From the NCBI GenBank assembly GCA_963576725.1, contig OY755237.1, positions 52,394,253 through 52,458,252 of the forward strand: a DNA stretch of 64,000 nucleotides. The letters are read 5' to 3'. The notes beneath the pieces are model-generated. The model was not told where the DNA came from. It saw nothing but the letters and a program-made list of their open reading frames with translations, and ran no database searches. This DNA is from Azorinus chamasolen (lineage: Eukaryota; Mollusca; Bivalvia; Cardiida; Solecurtidae). The translations under genes were made by a program, and so were the position numbers. Every line of letters starts with the position of its first letter. Position 1 is the stretch's first letter. Of this stretch, positions 51,750-59,303 are shown in pieces.

Positions 51750-51945
51750 AGCTGGTCCAGATAAGATGCATAAATTTAAACATTTTCAAACTTATTTATT
51801 TCTCCACCATTATTATAATTTTACCCTATACTGTGACCACTCTCCAGAATCGTCTCTTTGAGACGATTCTAAAGAGTGGTCACAAGATAGGGTTTGGTGG
51901 AGAAATGACGGTTCTTTTCAAAAATGATATGAAAGACAAATGTTT
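51750..51945. mobile_element. MITE-C with a small insertion
   Basis: GGTCCAGATAAGATGCATAA end; TTTCTCCACCA is followed by TTATTATAATTT before TACCCTATACTGTGACC; right arm TAGGGTTTGGTGGAGAAAT. Confidence 0.85.
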
Positions 51946-51959
51946 ATGGTTTTTGAAAA

Positions 51960-52137
51960 ATAGTAAAACCCTGCTAATGGGACCACCTAAAAGAGGTATA
52001 AATCTGGGTGCTAGATGCAGGTGGTGGCTTAATGCAGGACAAAAGTAATGCAGCAAGCTCCTAAATGAGACAACCACCTGCTTATAGAGACAACCATGTT
52101 CATTCATTAAGTGGTCGCATCAGAGGGGTTCTACCAT
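51960..52137. mobile_element. MITE-D, right hairpin arm deleted
   Basis: TAGTAAAACCCTGCTAATGG left end, GTAATGCAGCAAGCTCC then AAATGAGACAACC, right end GTCGCATCAGAGGGGTTCTA. Confidence 0.8.
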
Positions 52138-52229
52138 ATTTGGTATTTCAACAAACCATGAAAAAGAAATAAAAACATTTATAACATAACCTGCTGAGAC
52201 ATATTTTTCTGGTAAATACTTATCTTGTG

Positions 52230-52251
52230 TGTGTTGAGGTGGTGGTGGTGT

Positions 52252-52282
<31 letters not shown>

Positions 52283-52286
52283 GGGG
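52230..52286. repeat. TG microsatellite and 21-base G run
   Basis: GGTGGTGGTGTGTGTGTG is followed by 21 consecutive G (52266-52286). A homopolymer this long is easily mis-sized by sequencing and can also form quadruplex DNA. Confidence 0.95.
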
Positions 52287-52411
52287 AAATCTCTCTGTTT
52301 GGACCCATTTGAGATGTTGAGTAACTTGGCATATCTTTTACAAACTGTTTGACACAAGAATTGAAATTCGACCAGAAATGGACAGAAGCAACTTTGAGAA
52401 TTACAGCTGAT

Positions 52412-52606
52412 ACAAATTTTTTAAGTAAAATTCATTTTAATTATAAAATACTTACCTGCTATGTTTAGCTACTATACCAGTATGCTTTTAACACCTTCCG
52501 GAATTTTTTGGTGCCACCACCTGCCTATGCCCTGATTTTGTCATGACCCGGACACATGCGGTCCGCGATTTAGACCTAATCACAATAATCCTCATTCTAG
52601 TTCCGC
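52412..52606 (-). repeat. DIRS 3' inverted terminal repeat
   Basis: About 155 bp from 52451 (CTTACCTGCTATGTTTAGCT) to 52606 match the reverse complement of 59045-59201 almost base for base. The outermost 40 bp (52412-52450) are specific to this end. Confidence 0.93.
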
Positions 52607-52652
52607 AATAATATAACAGAACGCAGAGCGGGGTGGGAGGTGGGCGTTACCT

Positions 52653-52740
52653 ATAGCAGGTAAGTATTTTATAATTAAAATGAATTTTACTTAAAAAATT
52701 TGTTTTATTATCAAAAATACCTTACCTGCTATGTTTAGCT
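52653..52740. repeat. DIRS internal complementary region
   Basis: 52653-52704 is the reverse complement of the element's left tip (52412-52463), without mismatch over about 50 bp. 52705-52740 is the reverse complement of the right tip (59182-59217) with one mismatch. So the two outer ends lie next to each other here, as expected of the sequence that templates circle closure in DIRS replication. Confidence 0.92.
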
Positions 52741-52858
52741 GAGTTTGCAGCTGAGGCGGGAAGGTTAGCGTGTTGCTCCCCATCACAGCAAAACCCATTA
52801 ACCAAGGTTCTCAGCTAGTCTTCGTTAGTTATGGTATGAACTTTCACGGAATAGTGTA

Positions 52859-53164
52859 CTAGTCAGTATGTTCCGTCGCAGTCACCACAGTTTGTGCCAC
52901 CACTAAAGGGCCTAACATGTATAGATTATCATGTTGACTTTCGAACGAACGCAGATAGAACGTTGAAAAGGTGGTGGAATTCCTCCAAAAAGCCGCTTGT
53001 AACACATCCGCTAGGGGTGTGTGATTTACAAAAGCCCAGGATGTCGACAAAGCTCTGACTTCATGCGCTCTAATCTTGAATAGAGATAGATCTCTAGAAG
53101 AGAGTGATGAGTAAGCTTTCTTAATTGTCGAAGAAACCCAACGAGAGATGGAGGCCGCAGACAC
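52859..53164 (-). CDS. Tyrosine recombinase, C-terminal part (shifted frame)
   Basis: Carries the catalytic second half of the enzyme: H-x-x-R as AHEVRALSTSW (codons 34-37 of this segment), a tryptophan 23 residues later (AAFW), and the nucleophile tyrosine in FSTFYLR (codon 70, near 52957). It is in a different frame from the first half; the frame changes by +1 inside the run of eleven C at 53167-53177 (G on the coding strand). The apparent start at 53164 is not a true start. It ends 119 bp before the internal complementary region. Confidence 0.88.
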   Translation of the reverse strand: MSAASISRWVSSTIKKAYSSLSSRDLSLFKIRAHEVRALSTSWAFVNHTPLADVLQAAFWRNSTTFSTFYLRSFESQHDNLYMLGPLVVAQTVVTATEHTD

Positions 53165-55787
53165 GTCCCCCCCCCCCTTTTAAAGGGAGAAAAAGCCTTT
53201 TGCGTGTGCCGCGAAAAGGTTTCACTCTTTTCAGATAGAATTTGAGAGCCCGAACCGGGCACAATAGTCTATCCTCGTCGTTTTCGCCGCAGGTGCGGGA
53301 AAGACTGGGAATCTTAATCGGCTTAGGAGCCGTAGACGGAAGCTGGGTTTTGGCTAAAAAGCCGGGTTGACACAACAACGTAACCGAGCCGTCTGAGGAA
53401 TCAAAACGAAGATGGCGATCCTCTACAGAGAAAGCATGAAGCTCACTTCTGCGCTTGGCTGAAGCCATGGCTAGAAGGAACACTGTTTTCCAAGTTAACA
53501 ACTGTAGGGTCGCTTGAGCCAATGGCTCATAGGGGGCCTTAGTCAGAGACCAAAGTACACAAGCTAGATCCCACTTGGGAGCAAGTGATCTGGTAACTGG
53601 ACGTTTGAGTTCCATTGCTCGTATGAGCTCGGAAATCGTAGGGTCCGAACAAACCTTAGAAGATTTGTGAAAGGCCAGGGTTTGAGAAAGCATGGATCTA
53701 TAACCTTTGATGGAACTAAGCGACAGCTTTTTCTCATCGAACAGGTAGATAAGAAAATCCGCTATCCGTCTAGTAGAGGGATTGAGTGGATCAATTTGCC
53801 TTCGAACACACCAATCGGTGAATATGTTCCATCTGGAGTCATATACCGATCTGGTGGATTGCCGTCTTGCAGATGCAATGAGGGCTGCTGCTCTCGAAGA
53901 AAAGCGTTTCTTACGGAGAGATTGCTGGATAACGGCCAGACGTGTAGGTGGAACATGTCTGGGTCCGCGTGTCGGTTGCCTCTCTGTGACAGGAGGTCTG
54001 GCCTGCTGGGCAGACTCCTGGGGAGGGCTCTGAGCAGACCTAGGAGGTCGTTGAACCATGATCTCCTGGGCCACCAGGGGGCCACCAGGAGGATCTGGCA
54101 ATTGCTCACTCTGATCTTGGCTAGGATCTGAGGGATCAGGATTGGCGGGGGATAGGCGTAAGCCTCCAGCCGGTCCCAATCGAACGAAAGCGCGTCTACT
54201 GCCCAAGCCGCTGGGTCGTAAACTGGGCTTACGTACAGGGGGAGGCGGTGATTGTTCCTTGTTGCGAACAGATCGACCATTGGCTCTCCCAGCTGATAGA
54301 ATATCAGATTCGCTACTTCCTGATGGAGTGTCCACTCCGAAGAAAGAAGCTGGTGTTTGCGAGACAAACCGTCCGCCAAAGCATTGAGGCGACCCGGAAT
54401 GTGTTTGGCTGATATTGAGACGTTGAGGGCCCTGCACAAGTCCAGGAGGACCTTCGTCTCTTGAAACAGAGAGCGGGAGTGTGTTCCCCCCTGGCACTGT
54501 ATGTAAGACACCACCGAGGTGTTGTCTGTCGACAGTGAAACGCACTCGTTTCGAATGTGCTCTTGGAAGTGGAGGACAGACAGATGAGCTGCCCTCATTT
54601 CCAGATTGTTGATGTGGAGCTTGGTTTCCTGTGGAGACCATGTGCCCGACACCGTCACGCTGAGTGGTTCCAGGTGGGCTCCCCAGCCCACCATGCTTGC
54701 ATCCGTGATGAGATGCAGGGACGGTTGTGGAGGGAGTAGTGGAACTCCCTCCAGCAACACTTGCTCGTTGAGCCACCAGTGAAGGTGTGGAACCAGGGAA
54801 GGGAGAATAGGAATCAGAGCTAGCTGATTTTCTCTTGTCCACTTCCAACGATCTGACAGGTAGATCTGTAGAGGGCGGAGGTAAAGCCGCCCTAGAACTA
54901 CGAAGTCTGAGACAGAGCTCAGGATACCGTTGAGAGATTGGAACTGTTTGGCAGTGAGAAAAGGTTGAGACAGGACCCATCTGACCCGCGTCAGAAGGTC
55001 TGCGATTCTCTGCCGAGAAACTCTGACTCTGTTCGTTTGTGTGAGGAAATTCATTCCCACAAACGTAAAGTCTTGAGTTGGAACTAGTTCCGATTTCTTC
55101 GCGTTGAGGAGGAGCCCTAAAGAAAGGAGCTCGTTCCATGCGAATTGTAGGTTGGACAACAGTACTTCGCGGTTCAGTTGGTGTAGTAACCAATCGTCGA
55201 AGTACTGAAGGAGTAGGGCACCTCGCAGACGTAGGTGTGCACCTACAGCAGCCATGAGTTTTGTGAAAACTCGAGGTGCTATTGCCAACCCAAACGGCAT
55301 AGCACGGAACTGGTACACCTGGCCGCGATATGCGAACCGTAGGTACTTCCGGTAGCTGGTGTGGATTGGGACATGAAAGAATGCATCTTCCAGGTCCAGA
55401 GACACACCCCAATGCATGGGTCTGATGGATTTCCGGATGAGGGCCGGAGTCTCCATTTTGAAAGTGGGCTTCACTAGGAAGTTGTTTAGCACTTTCAGGT
55501 CTATGACGGGTCTCCATGAGCCGTTTTTCTTTTGTACAAGAAAAGCCTGGAGACCGGACGTCTTGAACCCTTTCCACCGCCTGTTTTCCCAGAAGACCGA
55601 GAATGGCGTCTGGGATATGTGGATGCGAAGATACCAGTTCGATTGGAACGCGTGAGAGAGGCGGCCTTTCCTTGAATTGGAAGGTGAGGCCGCTTGACAC
55701 AAGGGAGTGGACCCACGCGTCTGTTGTTATTTGGAGCCAGCGTTCGGTGAAGAACACCAACCTGGCTCCAACTGGTATCTCCGGCAT
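53121..55787 (-). CDS. Long open frame: RT leader plus recombinase N-half
   Basis: 888 codons open without interruption. Residues 1-75 (MPEIPVGARLVFFTERW, ITTDAWVHSL) match the region that precedes the RT fingers in DIRS elements. Residues about 76-616 overlap the RT/RNase H frame and have no domain character (serine, proline and arginine rich). Residues 617-888 are the tyrosine recombinase core: an N-terminal helical part (ARRQSTRSVYDSRWNIF), then the first catalytic arginine in SAKRRSELHAF (near residue 780). The frame ends prematurely, after PLKGGGG, because of the G-run shift. Confidence 0.85.
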   Translation of the reverse strand: MPEIPVGARLVFFTERWLQITTDAWVHSLVSSGLTFQFKERPPLSRVPIELVSSHPHIPDAILGLLGKQAVERVQDVRSPGFSCTKEKRLMETRHRPESAKQLPSEAHFQNGDSGPHPEIHQTHALGCVSGPGRCILSCPNPHQLPEVPTVRISRPGVPVPCYAVWVGNSTSSFHKTHGCCRCTPTSARCPTPSVLRRLVTTPTEPRSTVVQPTIRMERAPFFRAPPQREEIGTSSNSRLYVCGNEFPHTNEQSQSFSAENRRPSDAGQMGPVSTFSHCQTVPISQRYPELCLRLRSSRAALPPPSTDLPVRSLEVDKRKSASSDSYSPFPGSTPSLVAQRASVAGGSSTTPSTTVPASHHGCKHGGLGSPPGTTQRDGVGHMVSTGNQAPHQQSGNEGSSSVCPPLPRAHSKRVRFTVDRQHLGGVLHTVPGGNTLPLSVSRDEGPPGLVQGPQRLNISQTHSGSPQCFGGRFVSQTPASFFGVDTPSGSSESDILSAGRANGRSVRNKEQSPPPPVRKPSLRPSGLGSRRAFVRLGPAGGLRLSPANPDPSDPSQDQSEQLPDPPGGPLVAQEIMVQRPPRSAQSPPQESAQQARPPVTERQPTRGPRHVPPTRLAVIQQSLRKKRFSSRAAALIASARRQSTRSVYDSRWNIFTDWCVRRQIDPLNPSTRRIADFLIYLFDEKKLSLSSIKGYRSMLSQTLAFHKSSKVCSDPTISELIRAMELKRPVTRSLAPKWDLACVLWSLTKAPYEPLAQATLQLLTWKTVFLLAMASAKRRSELHAFSVEDRHLRFDSSDGSVTLLCQPGFLAKTQLPSTAPKPIKIPSLSRTCGENDEDRLLCPVRALKFYLKRVKPFRGTRKRLFLPLKGGGGRVCGLHLSLGFFDN
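53762..55702 (-). CDS. Reverse transcriptase, RNase H, methyltransferase-like
   Basis: 646 codons. RT: KKNGSWRPVIDL (58-69), SLDLEDAF (101-108), MPFGLAIAPRVF (135-146), active-site YFDD (167-170), TFVGMNF (213-219). RNase H: TDAS (333-336), NNLEMRAAHL (365-374), STDNTSVV (391-398), AKHIPGRLNALADGLS (432-447), i.e. the D-E-D-D set. Then VDLFATRNNHRLPLY (476-490) and YAYPPPILIP (515-524) resemble the Dam-type methyltransferase domain of DIRS elements, with NPPY replaced by AYPPP. The RT fingers lack their start in this frame; the upstream part is in the overlapping frame, with a +1 change near the T4 run at 55541-55544. It overlaps the recombinase by about 180 bp. Confidence 0.93.
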   Translation of the reverse strand: MCQAASPSNSRKGRLSHAFQSNWYLRIHISQTPFSVFWENRRWKGFKTSGLQAFLVQKKNGSWRPVIDLKVLNNFLVKPTFKMETPALIRKSIRPMHWGVSLDLEDAFFHVPIHTSYRKYLRFAYRGQVYQFRAMPFGLAIAPRVFTKLMAAVGAHLRLRGALLLQYFDDWLLHQLNREVLLSNLQFAWNELLSLGLLLNAKKSELVPTQDFTFVGMNFLTQTNRVRVSRQRIADLLTRVRWVLSQPFLTAKQFQSLNGILSSVSDFVVLGRLYLRPLQIYLSDRWKWTRENQLALIPILPSLVPHLHWWLNEQVLLEGVPLLPPQPSLHLITDASMVGWGAHLEPLSVTVSGTWSPQETKLHINNLEMRAAHLSVLHFQEHIRNECVSLSTDNTSVVSYIQCQGGTHSRSLFQETKVLLDLCRALNVSISAKHIPGRLNALADGLSRKHQLLSSEWTLHQEVANLIFYQLGEPMVDLFATRNNHRLPLYVSPVYDPAAWAVDALSFDWDRLEAYAYPPPILIPQILAKIRVSNCQILLVAPWWPRRSWFNDLLGLLRALPRSLPSRPDLLSQRGNRHADPDMFHLHVWPLSSNLSVRNAFLREQQPSLHLQDGNPPDRYMTPDGTYSPIGVFEGKLIHSIPLLDG

Positions 55788-55818
55788 CGGAGGCGGGGGC
55801 GGCAGAAAGGGCGAGTCC

Positions 55819-56139
55819 CTAGGGCTGGCCCTTTGGAGGGCCGCCCTTGTAGGGAGAAGGCTTGGAGTCCTTAGACTCGGCCTTCGAGAAACGGCCTTTA
55901 CCGGGGCCCTTCTTAAATGAAGGTTGCCGGTTCTGGCCTCCAGGAGGGGGGATGATCGAGCGCCTATTAAAGGTGCTTTTTCGTCCTCCCTTCCTGGACT
56001 GAGGGGCTGCTGCGGGGGATTTTGAAACAGGTTGTTTAAAAACTCCGCCCGAGCGTTGGTTAATGCTACCCCGTGCCAAAGAAGCGTGCAGCTGGTCGTC
56101 CTTGTCGGCAGCTAACGCAGCGTTGATGCGCCCCCCCAA
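55819..56139 (-). CDS. Gag-like protein, C-terminal part (shifted frame)
   Basis: Reads GGRINAALAADKDDQLHAS and then a very basic, glycine/proline/serine-rich tail (PAAAPQSRKGGRKSTFNR, PYKGGPPKGQP) likely to bind nucleic acid. It continues the frame that ends at 56066; the change is +1 within the run of seven C at 56131-56137. It ends 32 bp before the next open frame's first ATG. Confidence 0.75.
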   Translation of the reverse strand: MGGRINAALAADKDDQLHASLARGSINQRSGGVFKQPVSKSPAAAPQSRKGGRKSTFNRRSIIPPPGGQNRQPSFKKGPGKGRFSKAESKDSKPSPYKGGPPKGQP

Positions 56140-57673
56140 ACAGCGTGTCAGCTGTAAAGGGGGCCGTCCTGAGAGATGTCATACCCGGTTCCAGCATGAA
56201 ACCGGGTGTGACCGTCTCGAGAACCATGTCTCGGCGGAAACGTAACATTTCCGCCATCGACGACGCAGAGTTGTAGGACAACACCTGCGTCGTGCGAGAC
56301 AGGTGGATGAGAAGTGCCCGAAGTTCTTCGGGCACTGCATCCGTAAGTTCACAGGACATCTCAAAGGCAGAGGCTGCCATCAGGTCCAATTGATTGGCCA
56401 GCCCTAATGCCTTCCTCTCGCGTAATTCCCACGACTCCAGCATGGAGTATGGAATACTAGCGACTGATGAAGCTGTGGGGACTGAAATCTGCTTCAGTTT
56501 CCCCGCGTCATTGTCTAGGTGGGGGATCTTGGACAGATCTAACCCTGTCTTGGGATCAGGCACAGGAGGTTTATAACTCTTGCCACCCTCCACCGGTTTA
56601 GGATCCGAAGAGTCCTTTGGGGCTTTCCAGACCTGATTGGCATTGACTTTGTTTGCCAGCTCCAAGGCCTGGAAAACCGCCGTGGTGGCAGAACCGATCG
56701 GTAGACGTAAGTCTGCCCGCGCGGAGCGGCCGACTCTGTCGGGCTCACGCTTGCGGGCCCTCCTCTCGGTGACAGTTACCGGTTCCCCGATAACTGTCTG
56801 AGGAGGTCGAGGGCAACTCTCCTCATCTAGTGAACTAAACATGGCCTCATACACCTGGTTGATTGGGGCCAGGTAGTATTGATCTAGCTCCTGTCCCGCT
56901 TCTGAGCCATCTGGTTCAGAGGGGGGGGGATCAGGGCGATCGCCATTACTCATGGACAAGTCCGGATGTAGTTCCGGGGGGGCCATAGTGTCTCTATTGC
57001 TGGGTACCACAGTGACATTGTCACCTTCCAGCATAAGAGAGTCGTCAACCGGTGCCCTTATAGAAAGGGGGGGCGACGGTGGCCTGTTAGGCAGAAACGC
57101 AGGGAGGCTCGAACTAGAGACCGGATTGTGTATCAACGGCTCAATGTTCGCCATCTCCAGAATGCCAGATTCGTTTCTTATCCAAATAGTATTTGGGTTT
57201 GAAGGTGTGGCGTTTGACGGGAGGCTCTGTGTGACTCTAGTAGAAGTCATATGAGGCCTCAAACCGTGTGCCGAAGTCAATTGGGTTGACTGATTTTGCT
57301 CAATTTGGTTTGCCACTACCCTATGTGGGTGTGCAAACTGATTGCCGGTGTGCAGGGCCGCCAGCGGTTGTCCTATTGATACAATAGGAATGACCGGGGG
57401 GGCAGATGACCGGGGTGGCAAAATTTGTATGTCCGGGGGGGCAGTTGACCGGGGGGGCAATTGCATGTCCGGGGGGGCGTACATCCGGGGGGGCATTTCT
57501 CTTTCCGGTGTCACCGGAAGAGTTGCCTGGCGACCGCTCTGTTTATGCACAGGAGTAGGACGTGTAGAGCGTTTAGACTCATGTCTACTCTTGGATGGAG
57601 AGCGGTGTCGGCGAGATGATTTCGTGTGAGATACTCGCCTAGACCGATGCCTCCTATGAGAGCGCGATCGACT
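56066..57673 (-). CDS. Gag-like protein, middle part
   Basis: Same frame as the upstream segment, from which it is separated only by a TGA (57674-57676). It begins with the rest of an RS-rich region, then short repeats of the PPDMQLPPRSTAPPDIQ kind, an acidic proline-rich linker (PDPPPSEPDGSEAGQELDQ), a basic segment (TVTERRARKREPDRVGRSA), and a helical region (SMLESWELRERKALGLANQL, MEMLRFRRDMVLE-like) that may be the capsid-type assembly domain. The frame is lost after LFGGAHQ at the C7 run. Confidence 0.75.
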   Translation of the reverse strand, partial: SRSRSHRRHRSRRVSHTKSSRRHRSPSKSRHESKRSTRPTPVHKQSGRQATLPVTPEREMPPRMYAPPDMQLPPRSTAPPDIQILPPRSSAPPVIPIVSIGQPLAALHTGNQFAHPHRVVANQIEQNQSTQLTSAHGLRPHMTSTRVTQSLPSNATPSNPNTIWIRNESGILEMANIEPLIHNPVSSSSLPAFLPNRPPSPPLSIRAPVDDSLMLEGDNVTVVPSNRDTMAPPELHPDLSMSNGDRPDPPPSEPDGSEAGQELDQYYLAPINQVYEAMFSSLDEESCPRPPQTVIGEPVTVTERRARKREPDRVGRSARADLRLPIGSATTAVFQALELANKVNANQVWKAPKDSSDPKPVEGGKSYKPPVPDPKTGLDLSKIPHLDNDAGKLKQISVPTASSVASIPYSMLESWELRERKALGLANQLDLMAASAFEMSCELTDAVPEELRALLIHLSRTTQVLSYNSASSMAEMLRFRRDMVLETVTPGFMLEPGMTSLRTAPFTADTLFGGAHQRCVSCRQGRPAARFFGTG

Positions 57674-58903
57674 TCAAGATGTACGCCGTCTAGAATCACT
57701 TCTAGAACGTGAGCGCCGACGTCTCGAGGGGCTCCTCGAACGTGAACGGCGTCTAGAATGGATTCTAGAATGCGAGTGCCGACGCTTGGAAGAACTCCGA
57801 GTGCGCATGCGCCGCCGGGAGTGTCTCGAATGCGAGCGCCGACGCCTGGAAGGACTCCTAGTGCGTTTGCGCCACCGAGAATTACTCCGATGGCCTCTCC
57901 TATAATGGTGAGGGCTTGTGGAGGATCCACTTCCGGAAGAGCTTGAACTACTTCCGGTTCGGGATGAACCTCGGGAGCTCAATGAATGTCTCCGTGAATC
58001 ACCGCGGCTTTCTCGCTTCTGGGGCGTTTCATGCCCTGAAGGTTTAGCCGGAGATCCGCGAGTGCTATTGTGCAGAGCCGACATTGTAGTGTCTACATTC
58101 GGTTGATGCACTGTGCGGTACAATCGCGGGGAAACAAAGTCCGATGGCCGGCGAGTGTCTGCGTAAGACGCAGTCTCATTATCGCCGGGCAAATTAATCT
58201 GCCCGGGATGACCGGAGTGTAAACCCGGGCCGGGTAAATTATTCCCGGAGCCGGGACCCGGCGAGTCATGGCCGGAGCCGGGACCAGGTAAGACCGGGCC
58301 GGGTAATTCACCCGGTAAGTTTTGGCCGGGGCCGGGATTAGGTAAACCCGGGCCGGGCAAATTTTGCCCGGAGCCGGGACCCGGCGAGGCATGGCCGGAG
58401 CCGGGCCCAGTCAATTTATACCCGGCGCCGGGTCCGGGCAAATGTTGCCCGGTGCCTGGCGAGGTAATGGCCGGGCCTATGACGTCACCGGGCAATTTCT
58501 GCCCGGTGCCACGTGCGAATGGGTCGGCACCTTTCCCAAGTGATTTGGGAGGGTTGGCAGCCGATAATTCGGCTGCCGAGTCGCTCAGCAGTGGCGAGCG
58601 ATCCCTTGATCGGGCCCCCGCCACGCTGCGACTGGACGCAGACGAGTCGGACCGCTGCGAGCGTGCATCTGTTGATGCACGCTTTTTAGCAGCCCGGCTC
58701 GCATGCGTCCGTCTGGAAGCTGCTTGCTTCCATTTCTCCTGTGACCACTTAATAGAAGTGTCGCACGGAGATGATGCTCTGCAACCACAGCAAGAGAGAC
58801 AGGTCTTGTGTGAATCCCAGTCTCCCTTCCTGTGGTTGCACGCGCCTCGTATTTGGGGCATTGCAATTTTACGAGAGCTTTTTGGAGTAAAATCAAAAAT
58901 CAA
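57674..58903 (-). CDS. Gag-like protein, N-terminal part with RS domain
   Basis: 409 codons to an in-frame TGA. Residues 22-47 form a cysteine/histidine cluster (ACNHRKGDWDSHKTCLSC, then CGC and C) typical of DIRS first proteins, probably zinc binding. Residues about 125-255 are a proline/glycine repeat (GPGSGHASPGPGSGQNLPGP and variants). From about 290 on comes a serine run and then a classic arginine-serine stretch (RRRSRSRSPSRRRRSRSRS). The stop is a CpG-type change (CGA to TGA) inside the RS stretch, which goes on behind it. A second start, M15 (58861), is possible. Confidence 0.82.
   Translation of the reverse strand: MIFDFTPKSSRKIAMPQIRGACNHRKGDWDSHKTCLSCCGCRASSPCDTSIKWSQEKWKQAASRRTHASRAAKKRASTDARSQRSDSSASSRSVAGARSRDRSPLLSDSAAELSAANPPKSLGKGADPFARGTGQKLPGDVIGPAITSPGTGQHLPGPGAGYKLTGPGSGHASPGPGSGQNLPGPGLPNPGPGQNLPGELPGPVLPGPGSGHDSPGPGSGNNLPGPGLHSGHPGQINLPGDNETASYADTRRPSDFVSPRLYRTVHQPNVDTTMSALHNSTRGSPAKPSGHETPQKRESRGDSRRHSLSSRGSSRTGSSSSSSGSGSSTSPHHYRRGHRSNSRWRKRTRSPSRRRRSHSRHSRRRMRTRSSSKRRHSHSRIHSRRRSRSRSPSRRRRSRSRSDSRRRTS
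58180..58500. repeat. GC-rich imperfect repeat inside the DIRS gag
   Basis: GCCGGAGCCGGGACCCGGCG and related strings recur about every 30-60 bp and encode the GPGSG/SPGPG segments. It is the GC-richest part of the window and contains several SmaI-like CCCGGG sites. Confidence 0.85.
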
Positions 58904-59044
58904 GTATCGAATACGATATGATTAATTTCCAATAATTTGGAGCGTATCCAAGTAGTCTTCGAATTGGTCTTCGAATTTCCAGAGTGTGGTGTTTGTTCTG
59001 ACTGACCTTATCACTGTCGATACACGTCTGTACAGTAAGCCTTC

Positions 59045-59217
59045 CGGAAATAGAATGAGGATTATTGTGATTAGGTCTAAATCGCGGACCGCATGTGTCC
59101 GGGTCATGACAAAATCAGGGCATAGGCAGGTGGTGGCACCAAAAAATTCCGGAAGGTGTTAAAAGCATACTGGTATAGTAGCTAAACATAGCAGGTAAGG
59201 TATTTTTTATAATAAAA
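59045..59217 (-). repeat. DIRS 5' inverted terminal repeat
   Basis: Mirror copy of the repeat at 52451-52606; the outer tip (59202-59217, ATTTTTTATAATAAAA) is specific to this end. It should hold the promoter of the element. A 140-bp leader separates it from the Gag start. Confidence 0.92.
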
Positions 59218-59303
59218 ATAATTTATATAGACAACAATTACATAGCAAAGAGTAACCCATTAACCTTACATATTAACGCCTTTGCATACAAATGGAAGAC
59301 CCA

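Larger units (their letters stand above)
52412..59217 (-). mobile_element. DIRS-like tyrosine-recombinase retrotransposon
   Basis: About 6.8 kb, transcribed leftwards. In order: terminal repeat (59217), Gag-like protein, reverse transcriptase, RNase H, methyltransferase-like domain, overlapping tyrosine recombinase, internal complementary region, inverted terminal repeat (52412). This layout is the hallmark of the DIRS group, which copies through RNA and is thought to integrate a circle by recombinase without target duplication; none is seen here. GC content is clearly above the flanks and CpG is frequent. Lesions are few, so the copy is young. Confidence 0.93.

Noticed and set aside
53667..57629. 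Several plus-strand open frames of 60-157 codons in the DIRS element
   Set aside because: They are antisense to the Gag, RT and recombinase frames in GC-rich DNA and show no domain.
52412..59217. LTR retrotransposon or retrovirus-like provirus
   Set aside because: Terminal repeats are inverted, integrase and protease motifs are missing, and a tyrosine recombinase with an internal complementary region is present.
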